A stretch of DNA of 32,901 nucleotides from the NCBI GenBank assembly GCA_021793835.1, contig JAJYRZ010000004.1:1-32901 (forward strand). Direction: 5' to 3'. The stretch is from Actinomycetes bacterium. GTDB lineage: Bacteria > Actinomycetota > Actinomycetes > Mycobacteriales > Mycobacteriaceae. Shown here in pieces: positions 22,391-29,530 of this stretch; the first letter of the stretch is position 1, and the number at the start of each line of letters is the position of its first letter. The notes under the pieces were generated by a model that was not told the DNA's origin, ran no database searches, and was given only the letters and a program-made list of their open reading frames with translations. Position numbers and translations under genes: made by a program.

Positions 22391-23128
22391 CTACGCCCCG
22401 GCCTTCTTGCGTTCGATGTCGGCCAGTGCGGCCTCGCGTGCGGCGCGCTCGGCGGCCGCGGCCTCCCAGGCGTCCTTGCGGTTCTTCACCACGCGTCCCG
22501 GTGCGCCGACGACGATCGAGTAGTCGGGCACATCGCCCTTGACCACGGCGTGCGCGCCGAGCACGCAGCCGCGCCCGACGGTGGTGTCGCGCAGCACGGT
22601 GACCTTGGCGGCCAGCCAGTTGTCCGGCCCGATCCGCACCGGGCCCTTGATGATCCCCTGGTCCTTGATCGGCAGGTTCACATCGTCGGTGACGTGGTCG
22701 AAGTCGACGATGTAGCACCAGTCGGCGACCAGGGTCGAGGCGCCGATCTCGATGTCGAGGTAGCAGTTGACCACGTTGTCCTGGCCGAAGACCGTCTTGT
22801 CGCCGATGCGCAGCGAACCCTCGTGGCAGCGGATGGCGTTGCCGTCGCCGATGTGCACCCAGCGGCCGATCTCCAGCCGCCCCAGCCCCGGGGTGGCGTG
22901 CACCTCGACGTTCTTGCCGAGGAAGACCATCCCGCGCAGGATCACGTGCGGGTTGGCGGCGCGGAACTTCAGCAGCCGGTAGTAGCGCACCAGGTACCAG
23001 GGCGTGAACGCGCGGTTGCGCCACACCCACCGCAGCGAGTCGATGGTGAAGAACTTCGCCTGCTGGTCGGCGGACAGCGCCGATCCGCGCCACCGGTTGC
23101 GCAACGGCGCACCCCACATGCTCGTCAT
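22391..23128 (-). CDS. Left-handed beta-helix (hexapeptide) acyltransferase (Rv3034c-like)
   Basis: A 245-residue acyltransferase. An N-terminal helical part (FFTIDSLRWVWRNRAFTPWY) is followed by the hexapeptide-repeat helix: GRLEIGRWVHIGDGNAIRC, GSLRIGDKTVFGQDNVVN, IIKGPVRIGPDNWLAAKVTVL and GCVLGAHAVVKGDVPDYSI. The terminal IVVGAPGRVVK is the usual end of the LbetaH domain. A charged Ala/Glu-rich tail likely forms a C-terminal helix. Such enzymes move acetyl or other acyl groups from CoA to sugars. In M. tuberculosis the syntenic gene is regarded as a candidate acetyltransferase for MGLP; that assignment is inferred here from neighbours. The ATG at 23128 has TAGAGT 8 nt upstream. The ORF track continues much further upstream, but that stretch is antisense to the next gene. 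Confidence 0.86.
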   Translation of the reverse strand: MTSMWGAPLRNRWRGSALSADQQAKFFTIDSLRWVWRNRAFTPWYLVRYYRLLKFRAANPHVILRGMVFLGKNVEVHATPGLGRLEIGRWVHIGDGNAIRCHEGSLRIGDKTVFGQDNVVNCYLDIEIGASTLVADWCYIVDFDHVTDDVNLPIKDQGIIKGPVRIGPDNWLAAKVTVLRDTTVGRGCVLGAHAVVKGDVPDYSIVVGAPGRVVKNRKDAWEAAAAERAAREAALADIERKKAGA

Positions 23129-23136
23129 GGTCACCC

Positions 23137-23142
23137 ACTCTA
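23137..23142 (-). promoter_or_regulatory. -10 box (TAGAGT), leaderless start for the acyltransferase gene
   Basis: On the minus strand TAGAGT lies 8 nt before the ATG at 23128, without a ribosome site between. It lies about 30 bp from the opposite-strand TAGTCT box at 23173, so the two divergent promoters would share their -35 region. Confidence 0.5.
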
Positions 23143-23172
23143 ACCGGCCGCGCCGTACGGTCTGCGCCGCGA

Positions 23173-23178
23173 TAGTCT
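23173..23178 (+). promoter_or_regulatory. -10 box (TAGTCT) for the beta-propeller lipoprotein gene
   Basis: TAGTCT on the plus strand should start transcription near 23185. That gives a roughly 37-nt 5' leader which contains the GAGGAG ribosome site before ATG 23222. Unlike its divergent partner, this gene would have a leader. Confidence 0.4.
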
Positions 23179-23221
23179 TTGCTTCGTCCTTCGCTGACCG
23201 AACCGACGAGGAGTTGAGTCG

Positions 23222-24595
23222 ATGCGCCCGACCACGCGCCGGGGCCGCGGGCCCGCGCTCACGGCCGGGCTGGCCGCCGTGGCCCTGTTGGCCGGGTGTT
23301 CCGGGGCCGGCGGCTACGACGATCCGACTCCGCGCCCCGGGCCCGGCTGGTCGACCGCCACCGGCACCGACCACGGCGGCCTGGCCGTCCCCGGGTCCGC
23401 CCCGGCCGATCCGGAGCATCTGTGGGAGCGGTCCTTCGGCGCGCCGGTGATCGGTTCGGCCGCCCTCGGCGTCGATGACCAGGTCGTGCTGCGCCTGGCC
23501 GGGCCGGGGCCGTGCACGATGCCCTCGATCGACATCGACAGCGGGCGACGCGACTGGTGCGCCACCCCCGGCCAGGTCCCGGCCGGGGCCTCGGTGACCA
23601 CCGACGATCGGGGCGATGTGTACACCGGCCTGCCCGGCGCGGTCACCGACTACACCTTCACCGGCGACCGCCGCTGGTACACCCCGGTCATCGGGGCGCC
23701 GCAGCCGCCGCTGGTGCTGCCCGGCGGCGACGTGCTGGTGGTCACCCACATGGGGCAGATCTCGGTGCTCGACCCCCAGCACGGGCGCAAGCGCGCCGCC
23801 TCCCTGCCCCTGGTGGGCACCGCGCCGATGCCCGATCCGGCCGTCGGCCTGGCGGACTGTGCGCAGGCCGGCCCCGAGTGCGCGGTCCCCCACCCGGTCG
23901 TCGCCCAGCCCGGCGGGTCCCGGTTCCACCTGGTGCTGCGCGCACCCGATGCGCCCGCACCGGTGCTGGTGACTGCCGAGTTCGACGCCGAGCCGGACGA
24001 GTTCGGGCAGGGCCGGATCCGCGAGCTGTGGCGCACCGACGAGATCCCCGGCGGCCCGGCGGCCGCCCCGGCCGTGTCCGCGGACGGAAAGACGCTCTAC
24101 GTCCTCGGCGACGACGGCGCAGAACTGGTCGTGGTGGACGCCGAAGACGGCGCGGTGCGACTGACCCACCGGCTGGCCACACCCGCCGAATCGCTGACCG
24201 TGACCGGATCCGGACTCGTCGTGGCCGGCTCGCGCACCGGCGGCGAGCTGACCGCGCTGACCGTCGACGACGACGATGCGGGAGTGACCGAGCAGTGGTC
24301 GCGCACCGATCTGGCGGTGGCCGGGCCGGTCACGGCCGCGGGCGAGCGCGGCTATCTGCTCGCCAAGCGCCCCGATGCGCCCGCCGACGAGCCGGAACTG
24401 GTGGTGCTCGACCTCGCCGACGGTGAAACGGTCGCGCGCACGCCCGTCCCGCCGGTCGACACCGACGGCGGGGCCGGCACGGTCGCGCTACCGGACGACG
24501 GCGCAGCGGTCGGCCTCGCGGTGCCGCTGCGCGCGGACCGGGTGGCGGTGGTGCTGCACTCCGGTGCGCTGCACATGTTCGGCGACCAGGACTGA
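23222..24595 (+). CDS. PQQ-like beta-propeller lipoprotein (Rv3035-like)
   Basis: A 457-residue exported protein. A basic n-region (MRPTTRRGRG) and hydrophobic stretch end in LLAGC with lipobox Cys26. The mature part is a repeat-rich beta-propeller of the pyrrolo-quinoline-quinone-like type. Recurrent blade-like units include SVTTDDRGDVYTGLP, QPPLVLPGGDVLVVTHMGQI, APAVSADGKTLYVLGDDGAEL and AESLTVTGSGLVVAGS. No catalytic residues are recognisable, so it may be a scaffold or binding protein at the outer face of the membrane. ATG with GAGGAG 8-9 nt upstream. Its place next to the acyltransferase is conserved with M. tuberculosis. Confidence 0.8.
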   Translation: MRPTTRRGRGPALTAGLAAVALLAGCSGAGGYDDPTPRPGPGWSTATGTDHGGLAVPGSAPADPEHLWERSFGAPVIGSAALGVDDQVVLRLAGPGPCTMPSIDIDSGRRDWCATPGQVPAGASVTTDDRGDVYTGLPGAVTDYTFTGDRRWYTPVIGAPQPPLVLPGGDVLVVTHMGQISVLDPQHGRKRAASLPLVGTAPMPDPAVGLADCAQAGPECAVPHPVVAQPGGSRFHLVLRAPDAPAPVLVTAEFDAEPDEFGQGRIRELWRTDEIPGGPAAAPAVSADGKTLYVLGDDGAELVVVDAEDGAVRLTHRLATPAESLTVTGSGLVVAGSRTGGELTALTVDDDDAGVTEQWSRTDLAVAGPVTAAGERGYLLAKRPDAPADEPELVVLDLADGETVARTPVPPVDTDGGAGTVALPDDGAAVGLAVPLRADRVAVVLHSGALHMFGDQD

Positions 24596-24652
24596 GCCCT
24601 CCTCGGCCGGTGGCCTACCGCGGGGGTCGTCCCGGGGCACCGGATCCGCGCG

Positions 24653-25843
24653 TCAGGCCTCCGCACCGCGCACGGGCTCGCACACGAACGCGACCCCGGA
24701 CCGGCCGATCCGGGTGATCACCACCGACAGGGCGCGGTCGCCGCGCAGTCGCATGCGGCGGCGCAGCGCATCGGGGTCGGTCTGCACCCCGCGCACCAGG
24801 ATCTCCACCGAGCCGGCGCCGAGCCGGGCCAGTTCGGCGCGCAGCGCCTTGTCCTTGACGGTGGTGCGCGCCAGGATGCGGTGCCCGCGCACCCCGACCG
24901 GCAACCGGTTCCCGGTCAGGTGGGCGATCTGCGGGTCGAGCTGCCAGAGCCCGTGCCGGGCCGCGTACTGGCGCACCAGCCCCGCGCGGACCACCGCCCC
25001 GTCCGGGTCGACGATGTACTCCCCCGGCGCGGCCGGATCCACCTGGCCGGGCTCGGCGTCGGTGTAGGTCTGTGCGGTCACGGCCCCGTCCGGACCGGTG
25101 CGCAGCACACTGGCCCGCCGCGTCACGGCGGGCTCGGTGAGCCCGGGCGAATACAGGCAGGCCTCGCGCACAACGCCGTCGAGCGAGGTCACCTCCACCT
25201 CGCCGGTGAACCCCAGGGCGTCGAAGTCCAGGCCCGGTGCGCATTTGACCACCAGGTCGCGCCCGCGGTGCGCGGCGAGCAGGTCCGGCAGCGGCGGCAC
25301 CAGGGCCGCCGGATCGTGCCGGCGCCGACCGCCCGCGCGGCGGGCCGGATCGGCGAGGGTGACCACGCCGGCCGACGCCCGGGTGACGGGGGTGAGCGCG
25401 TCGGCCCGCAGCAGGTGCGCGGCCGGGACGTTGCGCCGGGCCATCGCCAGGCGCACCGGGTCCAGATCCGAGCCGACCGCCACCGGACACACGGCGGCGA
25501 GCGCATCGAGTTCGGCGCCGATCGAGCAGGTCACATCGTGCACGACGCGCCCGGCCAGGCGCTGTGCCCGGTGCCGGGCCACCGCACCGGCCGTAGCCTG
25601 CTGCAGCGCCTCGTCGGTGAGCAGCCAGCGCGCCGGATCGTCGAGCTTGGCCGCGGCCCTGCGCCGCAGCAGCGTGGTCTCCACCAGCGCCGGCGCCCGG
25701 TCGGCGAACGCCGCACGCACCCGGCCCAGATCGGCCAGGTGCGTGCGGTCGGACAGTTCCAGCGCGCCCACCTCGGCCAGCGCCGCCCGGCCCGGTTCCG
25801 AGTCCAGGTAGGCGACGTCGGCCGCGGTGAACCCGTAGCCCAC
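24653..25843 (-). CDS. THUMP-like-domain class I methyltransferase (Rv3037c-like)
   Basis: A 396-residue protein. The N-terminus (FTAADVAYLDSEPGRAALAE) begins a family-specific helical domain. The SAM-binding site is unusual: VHDVTCSIGAELDALAA near 101-117 replaces the usual DxGxGxG. VGSDLDPVRLAMARRN is the acidic motif, LADPARR the catalytic-loop region, and DLVVKCAPGLDF follows. The C-terminal part (RRMRLRGDRALSVVITRIG) matches the THUMP-like domain, which suggests RNA binding. The M. tuberculosis gene at this place has been listed among possible MGLP methyltransferases, but an RNA substrate is equally credible from the domain. The GTG at 25843 follows the upstream methyltransferase stop by 5 nt. 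The ORF track extends into that gene. Confidence 0.8.
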   Translation of the reverse strand: MGYGFTAADVAYLDSEPGRAALAEVGALELSDRTHLADLGRVRAAFADRAPALVETTLLRRRAAAKLDDPARWLLTDEALQQATAGAVARHRAQRLAGRVVHDVTCSIGAELDALAAVCPVAVGSDLDPVRLAMARRNVPAAHLLRADALTPVTRASAGVVTLADPARRAGGRRRHDPAALVPPLPDLLAAHRGRDLVVKCAPGLDFDALGFTGEVEVTSLDGVVREACLYSPGLTEPAVTRRASVLRTGPDGAVTAQTYTDAEPGQVDPAAPGEYIVDPDGAVVRAGLVRQYAARHGLWQLDPQIAHLTGNRLPVGVRGHRILARTTVKDKALRAELARLGAGSVEILVRGVQTDPDALRRRMRLRGDRALSVVITRIGRSGVAFVCEPVRGAEA

Positions 25844-25848
25844 GGCGC

Positions 25849-26823
25849 TCAGGCGGGCTTGCGGCCGGTGATCATCACGTTGTAGTAGAACGAGCGCGGC
25901 ACGAAGCGGCGCATGATGTTCTCGTCCACCCACGACAGGGTCTTGAACCCGCCGAAAGCGAACCGCGCCCAGTTCCAGCCCAGCTTCTCGCCCGGCACCG
26001 CGGCCTCGAAGGTGCGCACCGGCCAGCCGAGCATCGCCGCGGTGAACTCCTCGGTCACCGCCTTCACCTCGGTGCCGCCGGCGCTGCGCGCCAGCTCCTC
26101 CAGGTGGGCCGGGTCGAAGGTGTGGATGTCGACCACGGCCTCCAGCGCGGCCGCCCGCGAGGACTCGTCGAGCTCGGCCTGCGGCCGGCGCCACGAGGCC
26201 AGGCCCGGCAGCCGGGTGACGTTCGTGGTCGCCGCCCAGGTGGCGCGCGAGAGCCAGCGGGCGTAGAAGTCGCCGACGGTGCTCGGCTCACCGGCGAAGA
26301 CGAACCGGCCGCCCGGCTTGAGCACCCGCATCACCTCGCGCATCGACTGCTCGACGTCCGGGATGTGGTGCAGCACCGCGTGCCCGACCACCAGATCGAA
26401 GGTCTCGTCCTCGTACGGGATGGTCTCGGCGTCGGCCACCCGGCCGTCGACGTCCAGGCCCAGGTTCTCGGCGTTGCGCAGCGCGACCTTGACCATGCCC
26501 GGCGACAGGTCGGTCACCGAGCCCTTCTTCGCCACCCCGGACTGCATGAGGTTGAGCAAGAAGAAGCCGGTGCCGCAGCCGAGCTCGAGGGCGCGCTCGT
26601 AGGGCAGGTCGGCGTCGGGGGCGGCGGCGTCGAAGCGGCCGCGCGCGTAGTCGATGCAGCGCTCGTCGTAGGAGATCGACCACTTGTCGTCGTAGCTCTC
26701 GGCCTCCCAGTCGTGGTACAGCACCTGGGCGAGCTTGGTGTCGGAGTAGGCGGCCTCGACCTCTTCGGCGGTGGCGTGCGGGTTCGGGGCCGGATCGACG
26801 GCCTCGGCGCGGGGAGTGCTCAT
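25849..26823 (-). CDS. Class I SAM-dependent methyltransferase (Rv3038c-like)
   Basis: A 324-residue methyltransferase. Motif I is ALELGCGTGFFLLN (residues 78-91), motif II is GSVTDLSPGMVKVALRNA, and the post-I segment is RVADAETIPYEDETFDLVVG. HAVLHHIPDVEQSMREVMRV and LKPGGRFVFAGEPS complete a type-11 methyltransferase core. The C-terminal 120 residues, with LSRATWAATTNVTRLPG and GWNWARFAFGGFKTLSW, are specific to the actinobacterial family. The substrate is unknown. The ATG at 26823 is preceded by a weak GAGAA. It follows the enoyl-CoA hydratase gene after 28 nt and leads directly into the THUMP-like gene, so the three are probably one operon. Confidence 0.86.
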   Translation of the reverse strand: MSTPRAEAVDPAPNPHATAEEVEAAYSDTKLAQVLYHDWEAESYDDKWSISYDERCIDYARGRFDAAAPDADLPYERALELGCGTGFFLLNLMQSGVAKKGSVTDLSPGMVKVALRNAENLGLDVDGRVADAETIPYEDETFDLVVGHAVLHHIPDVEQSMREVMRVLKPGGRFVFAGEPSTVGDFYARWLSRATWAATTNVTRLPGLASWRRPQAELDESSRAAALEAVVDIHTFDPAHLEELARSAGGTEVKAVTEEFTAAMLGWPVRTFEAAVPGEKLGWNWARFAFGGFKTLSWVDENIMRRFVPRSFYYNVMITGRKPA

Positions 26824-26851
26824 GGGGTTCTCACTTCTCGTGCGGGGCCGA

Positions 26852-27631
26852 TCAGCGGCCGGTGAACTCGGCCTTACCGGGGCCGTTGTCGATGAACGAC
26901 CGCATCCCGACGGTGCGGTCCTCGGTGGTGAACAGGGCGGCGAACAGGCGGGCCTCCACGGCCAGTCCGGCCGTAAGGTCCAGCTCGACGCCCTCGTCGA
27001 TCGCGGCCTTGGCCGCGGCCAGTGCCCGGGCCGGGCCGCCGACGAAGCGGGCCGCCCACTCACGGGCGGCGTTGTAGACCTCGTCGGGTGCGACGACCTG
27101 GTCGACCAGACCGATCGCCAGCGCCTCGTCGGCGCCGACGTGCCGGCCGGAGAACACCAGGTCCTTGGCCTTGGCCGGGCCGATCAGCCGGGCCAGGCGC
27201 TGGGTGCCGCCCCCGCCCGGGATGATGCCCAGCAGGATCTCGGGCGTGCCGAGCTTGCCGTTGTCGCCGATGATCCGGTGGTCGGCACCGAGCGCGACCT
27301 CCAGGCCGCCGCCGAGCGCGTAGCCGGTGATCGCGGCGACCGTCGGCTTGGAGATCTCCGAGATCACCCCGATGGCGCGCTGGAGTTCGGCGGCGATCAG
27401 TGCCATCTCGGCGGCCGACATCTCGGCCATCTCCTTGACGTCCGCACCGGCGGCGAAGATCTTCTCCCCGCCGTAGACGATCACCGCGGCGACGTCTTCG
27501 CGCGCGTCGGCCTCGGCGGCCGCGGCGGCCAGTTCGCGCTGGAGCTGACGGTTCAGCGCGTTCATCGGGGGACGGTCCAGTCGGATGGTCCCGATGCCGT
27601 CGACGACCTCGAGTGTGACGAATTCAGCCAT
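26852..27631 (-). CDS. Enoyl-CoA hydratase/isomerase family protein (EchA17-like)
   Basis: A 259-residue crotonase-fold enzyme expected to hydrate trans-2-enoyl-CoA to 3-hydroxyacyl-CoA. IFAAGADVKEMAEM is the CoA and oxyanion segment, and KPTVAAITGYALGGGLEVAL carries Glu111. GTPEILLGIIPGGGGTQRLA carries Glu131. Both catalytic Glu residues are present at the spacing of rat crotonase (20 residues), so true hydratase activity is likely. The ATG at 27631 has TAGTCT 7 nt upstream and no ribosome site. The ORF track extends further, but that region overlaps a different gene in another frame. With ETF nearby, a role in fatty acid breakdown fits. Confidence 0.93.
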   Translation of the reverse strand: MAEFVTLEVVDGIGTIRLDRPPMNALNRQLQRELAAAAAEADAREDVAAVIVYGGEKIFAAGADVKEMAEMSAAEMALIAAELQRAIGVISEISKPTVAAITGYALGGGLEVALGADHRIIGDNGKLGTPEILLGIIPGGGGTQRLARLIGPAKAKDLVFSGRHVGADEALAIGLVDQVVAPDEVYNAAREWAARFVGGPARALAAAKAAIDEGVELDLTAGLAVEARLFAALFTTEDRTVGMRSFIDNGPGKAEFTGR

Positions 27632-27638
27632 GGGGCGC

Positions 27639-27644
27639 AGACTA
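27639..27644 (-). promoter_or_regulatory. -10 box (TAGTCT), leaderless start for the enoyl-CoA hydratase operon
   Basis: On the minus strand TAGTCT lies 7 nt before the ATG at 27631 and no Shine-Dalgarno sequence lies between. It would drive the hydratase, methyltransferase and THUMP-like genes. Confidence 0.5.
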
Positions 27645-27717
27645 CCGCTTGACACAGGTTCCAGTCGCATCCGCCCCGCACCGGCTACCGGCCGGCAGCC
27701 GCGGCGCCGGTCACGGC

Positions 27718-28521
27718 CTACAGGGCGCCGCTCGGCAGCTGCGCGAGATAGCGGTCCGCGCCGTCGAAGTCGATCGTCCACCCGGTCGCGGTGCGCACCA
27801 GATCCGGCTGGATCGGGGCGATCTCCGGCCGGGCCGCCAGCGCAGCGTCGACGGTGTCGAACGCAGCCAGCGATTCGAGCTGCGCCCAGGTCGGCGGCAG
27901 CAGCCGGGTCTCACCGTCCCGGAACCGGTCGAGCTCGGCGGCCGGTCGCGACCAGTGCACCCCGGCGGCCTCGCTGGTGCGCCCGTCGGGCTCCTGGCCG
28001 CGCGGTAAGGCCGCGACGAAGAAGTGCGTGTCGTACCGGCGGGTCTCCCCGACCGGGGTGATCCATCGGGACCAGGCGCGCAGCCGGCCGCTGTCGACGA
28101 TCAGCCCGCGCTCGCGCAGGAAGTCGGCGAAGGCCATCCGGTGCGACTCGATCTCCACCCGCTGATCGCCGTAACGCCGCGCGTCGGCGACCACCTCGCC
28201 GGGGGTGTCGCCGGCCAGCAGCACCCCGCACTCCTCGAAGGTCTCGCGCACCGCGGCGGTGACCAGGGCCCGGGCCCGGCCCTCATCGGTGCCCCAGCGC
28301 TGCGCCCACCACTGCGGGTCCGGTCCGGCCCAGCCGATGCGGGCGCCCTCGCCGGGATCGACCCCGCCGCCGGGGAAGACGGTCATCCCGCCGGCGAAGT
28401 CCATACCGGTGACCCGGCGCAGCAGGAACACCTCGATGCCGCCCACGCCGTCGCGCAGCAGCATCACCGTGGCCGCATCGCGCACCGGCACATCGGCCCG
28501 GCCCACCGGATCGAGCGGCAT
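27718..28521 (-). CDS. Nudix hydrolase with an insertion in the Nudix box
   Basis: A 267-residue Nudix-fold protein expected to cleave a nucleoside diphosphate linked to another moiety. The N-terminus (AATVMLLRDGVGGIEVFLLRR) is typical. The Nudix box begins GGVDPGE (Gly52 to Glu58), but the REUxEExGU half (RETFEECGV, residues 92-100) comes 33 residues later instead of 7. About 26 residues (RIGWAGPDPQWWAQRWGTD and flanks) are inserted. NUDT19-type and related CoA-acting Nudix enzymes also have such an insertion, so an acyl-CoA or CoA substrate is a reasonable guess. The C-terminus has THFFVAALPRGQEPDGRTSE. The ATG overlaps the ABC ATPase stop by one base (TGATG), which indicates coupling. Confidence 0.88.
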   Translation of the reverse strand: MPLDPVGRADVPVRDAATVMLLRDGVGGIEVFLLRRVTGMDFAGGMTVFPGGGVDPGEGARIGWAGPDPQWWAQRWGTDEGRARALVTAAVRETFEECGVLLAGDTPGEVVADARRYGDQRVEIESHRMAFADFLRERGLIVDSGRLRAWSRWITPVGETRRYDTHFFVAALPRGQEPDGRTSEAAGVHWSRPAAELDRFRDGETRLLPPTWAQLESLAAFDTVDAALAARPEIAPIQPDLVRTATGWTIDFDGADRYLAQLPSGAL

Positions 28522-29330
28522 CAGATCCGTCCCTCCGCAGCCCGCCGGGCGAAGAAACGTCCGCCCTCGCGCTGCAGTGCGATCGGCTGGCCGAAGGCGG
28601 TCGAGAGGTTCTCGGCGGTGATCACCTGGTCGATCGGCCCCTGCGCCACCGCGCGGCCCTGGCTGAGCAGCAGCGCGTGGGTGAAGCCGGGCGGGATCTC
28701 CTCGACGTGGTGGGTCACCAGCACCGTGGCCGGGGCGTCGGGGTCGGCGGCCAGTTCGGCCAGCCGCACCACCAGGTCCTCGCGCCCGCCCAGATCCAGT
28801 CCCGCCGCCGGTTCGTCGAGCAGCAGCAGCTCCGGATCGGTCATCAGCGCCCGGGCGATGAGCACCCGCTTGCGTTCGCCCTCGGACAGGGTGCCGAAGG
28901 TGCGTGCCGCCAGATGACCGACACCGAGGGAGTCCAGCAGCTCCTCGGCCCGGTCGAGGTCCATCCGGTCGTAGCGTTCGCGCCAGCGGCCCAGCACCGC
29001 GTATCCGGCCGAGACCACCAGGTCGCGCACGACCTCGTCGTCGGGGATGCGCGAGGCCAGCGCCGCCGAGGACAGGCCGATGCGGGCCCGCAGTTCGGCG
29101 ACCTCCACCCGGCCCATCACCTCGCCGAGGATGTGCGCGGTGCCGGCCGACGGGAACTCCTGGGCGCCGGCCAGGCGGATCAGCGAGGTCTTCCCCGACC
29201 CGTTGGGGCCGAGGATCACCCACCGCTCGTCCAGTTCCACACGCCAGGAGACGGGTCCCACGAGCGTCGTCCCTCCGCGTACCAGGGACGTGTCATGCAG
29301 GTCGATGAGCAGGTCAAGATCCGGTTCCAC
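28521..29330 (-). CDS. ABC transporter ATP-binding protein (stand-alone)
   Basis: A 269-residue single nucleotide-binding domain. Walker A is GPNGSGKTS at 41-49, the signature is LSEGERKR near 148, Walker B is ELLLLDEPAAGLDLGG at 167-182 and the switch histidine is in VTHHVEE near 207. No transmembrane domain is encoded beside it, so the membrane partner is elsewhere or it is a soluble ABC ATPase. The length and the C-terminal tail (STAFGQPIALQREGGRFFAR) match ABC proteins of the Rv3041c type. Two adjacent GTG codons are possible (29333 and 29330); the second lies 5 nt after GGAG and is chosen. It leads into the Nudix gene. Confidence 0.9.
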   Translation of the reverse strand: MEPDLDLLIDLHDTSLVRGGTTLVGPVSWRVELDERWVILGPNGSGKTSLIRLAGAQEFPSAGTAHILGEVMGRVEVAELRARIGLSSAALASRIPDDEVVRDLVVSAGYAVLGRWRERYDRMDLDRAEELLDSLGVGHLAARTFGTLSEGERKRVLIARALMTDPELLLLDEPAAGLDLGGREDLVVRLAELAADPDAPATVLVTHHVEEIPPGFTHALLLSQGRAVAQGPIDQVITAENLSTAFGQPIALQREGGRFFARRAAEGRI

Positions 29331-29530
29331 CACGGCTCCATCTTGTCCCACCGGCACGCCGGGCGGTGGGACGGTCCCGCTATGCGGGGGTGTCGCGCCC
29401 GATCCGGGCCGGGCCGGCCCGGCCCGGATCCGCGCCCGCGGGTGGCAGGATCGACACGCGTGCGCCGGGGTCAGGCCGTGTCGCACACGCCGTGACCCGT
29501 CCCCGCGACCGTGAAGGAGGTGCGCCGCCG

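Noticed and set aside
22391-24169. 592-aa minus-strand ORF extending the acyltransferase upstream
   Set aside because: Only the last 245 residues match the hexapeptide family. The upstream part is antisense to the lipoprotein gene, and a leaderless start signal precedes ATG 23128.
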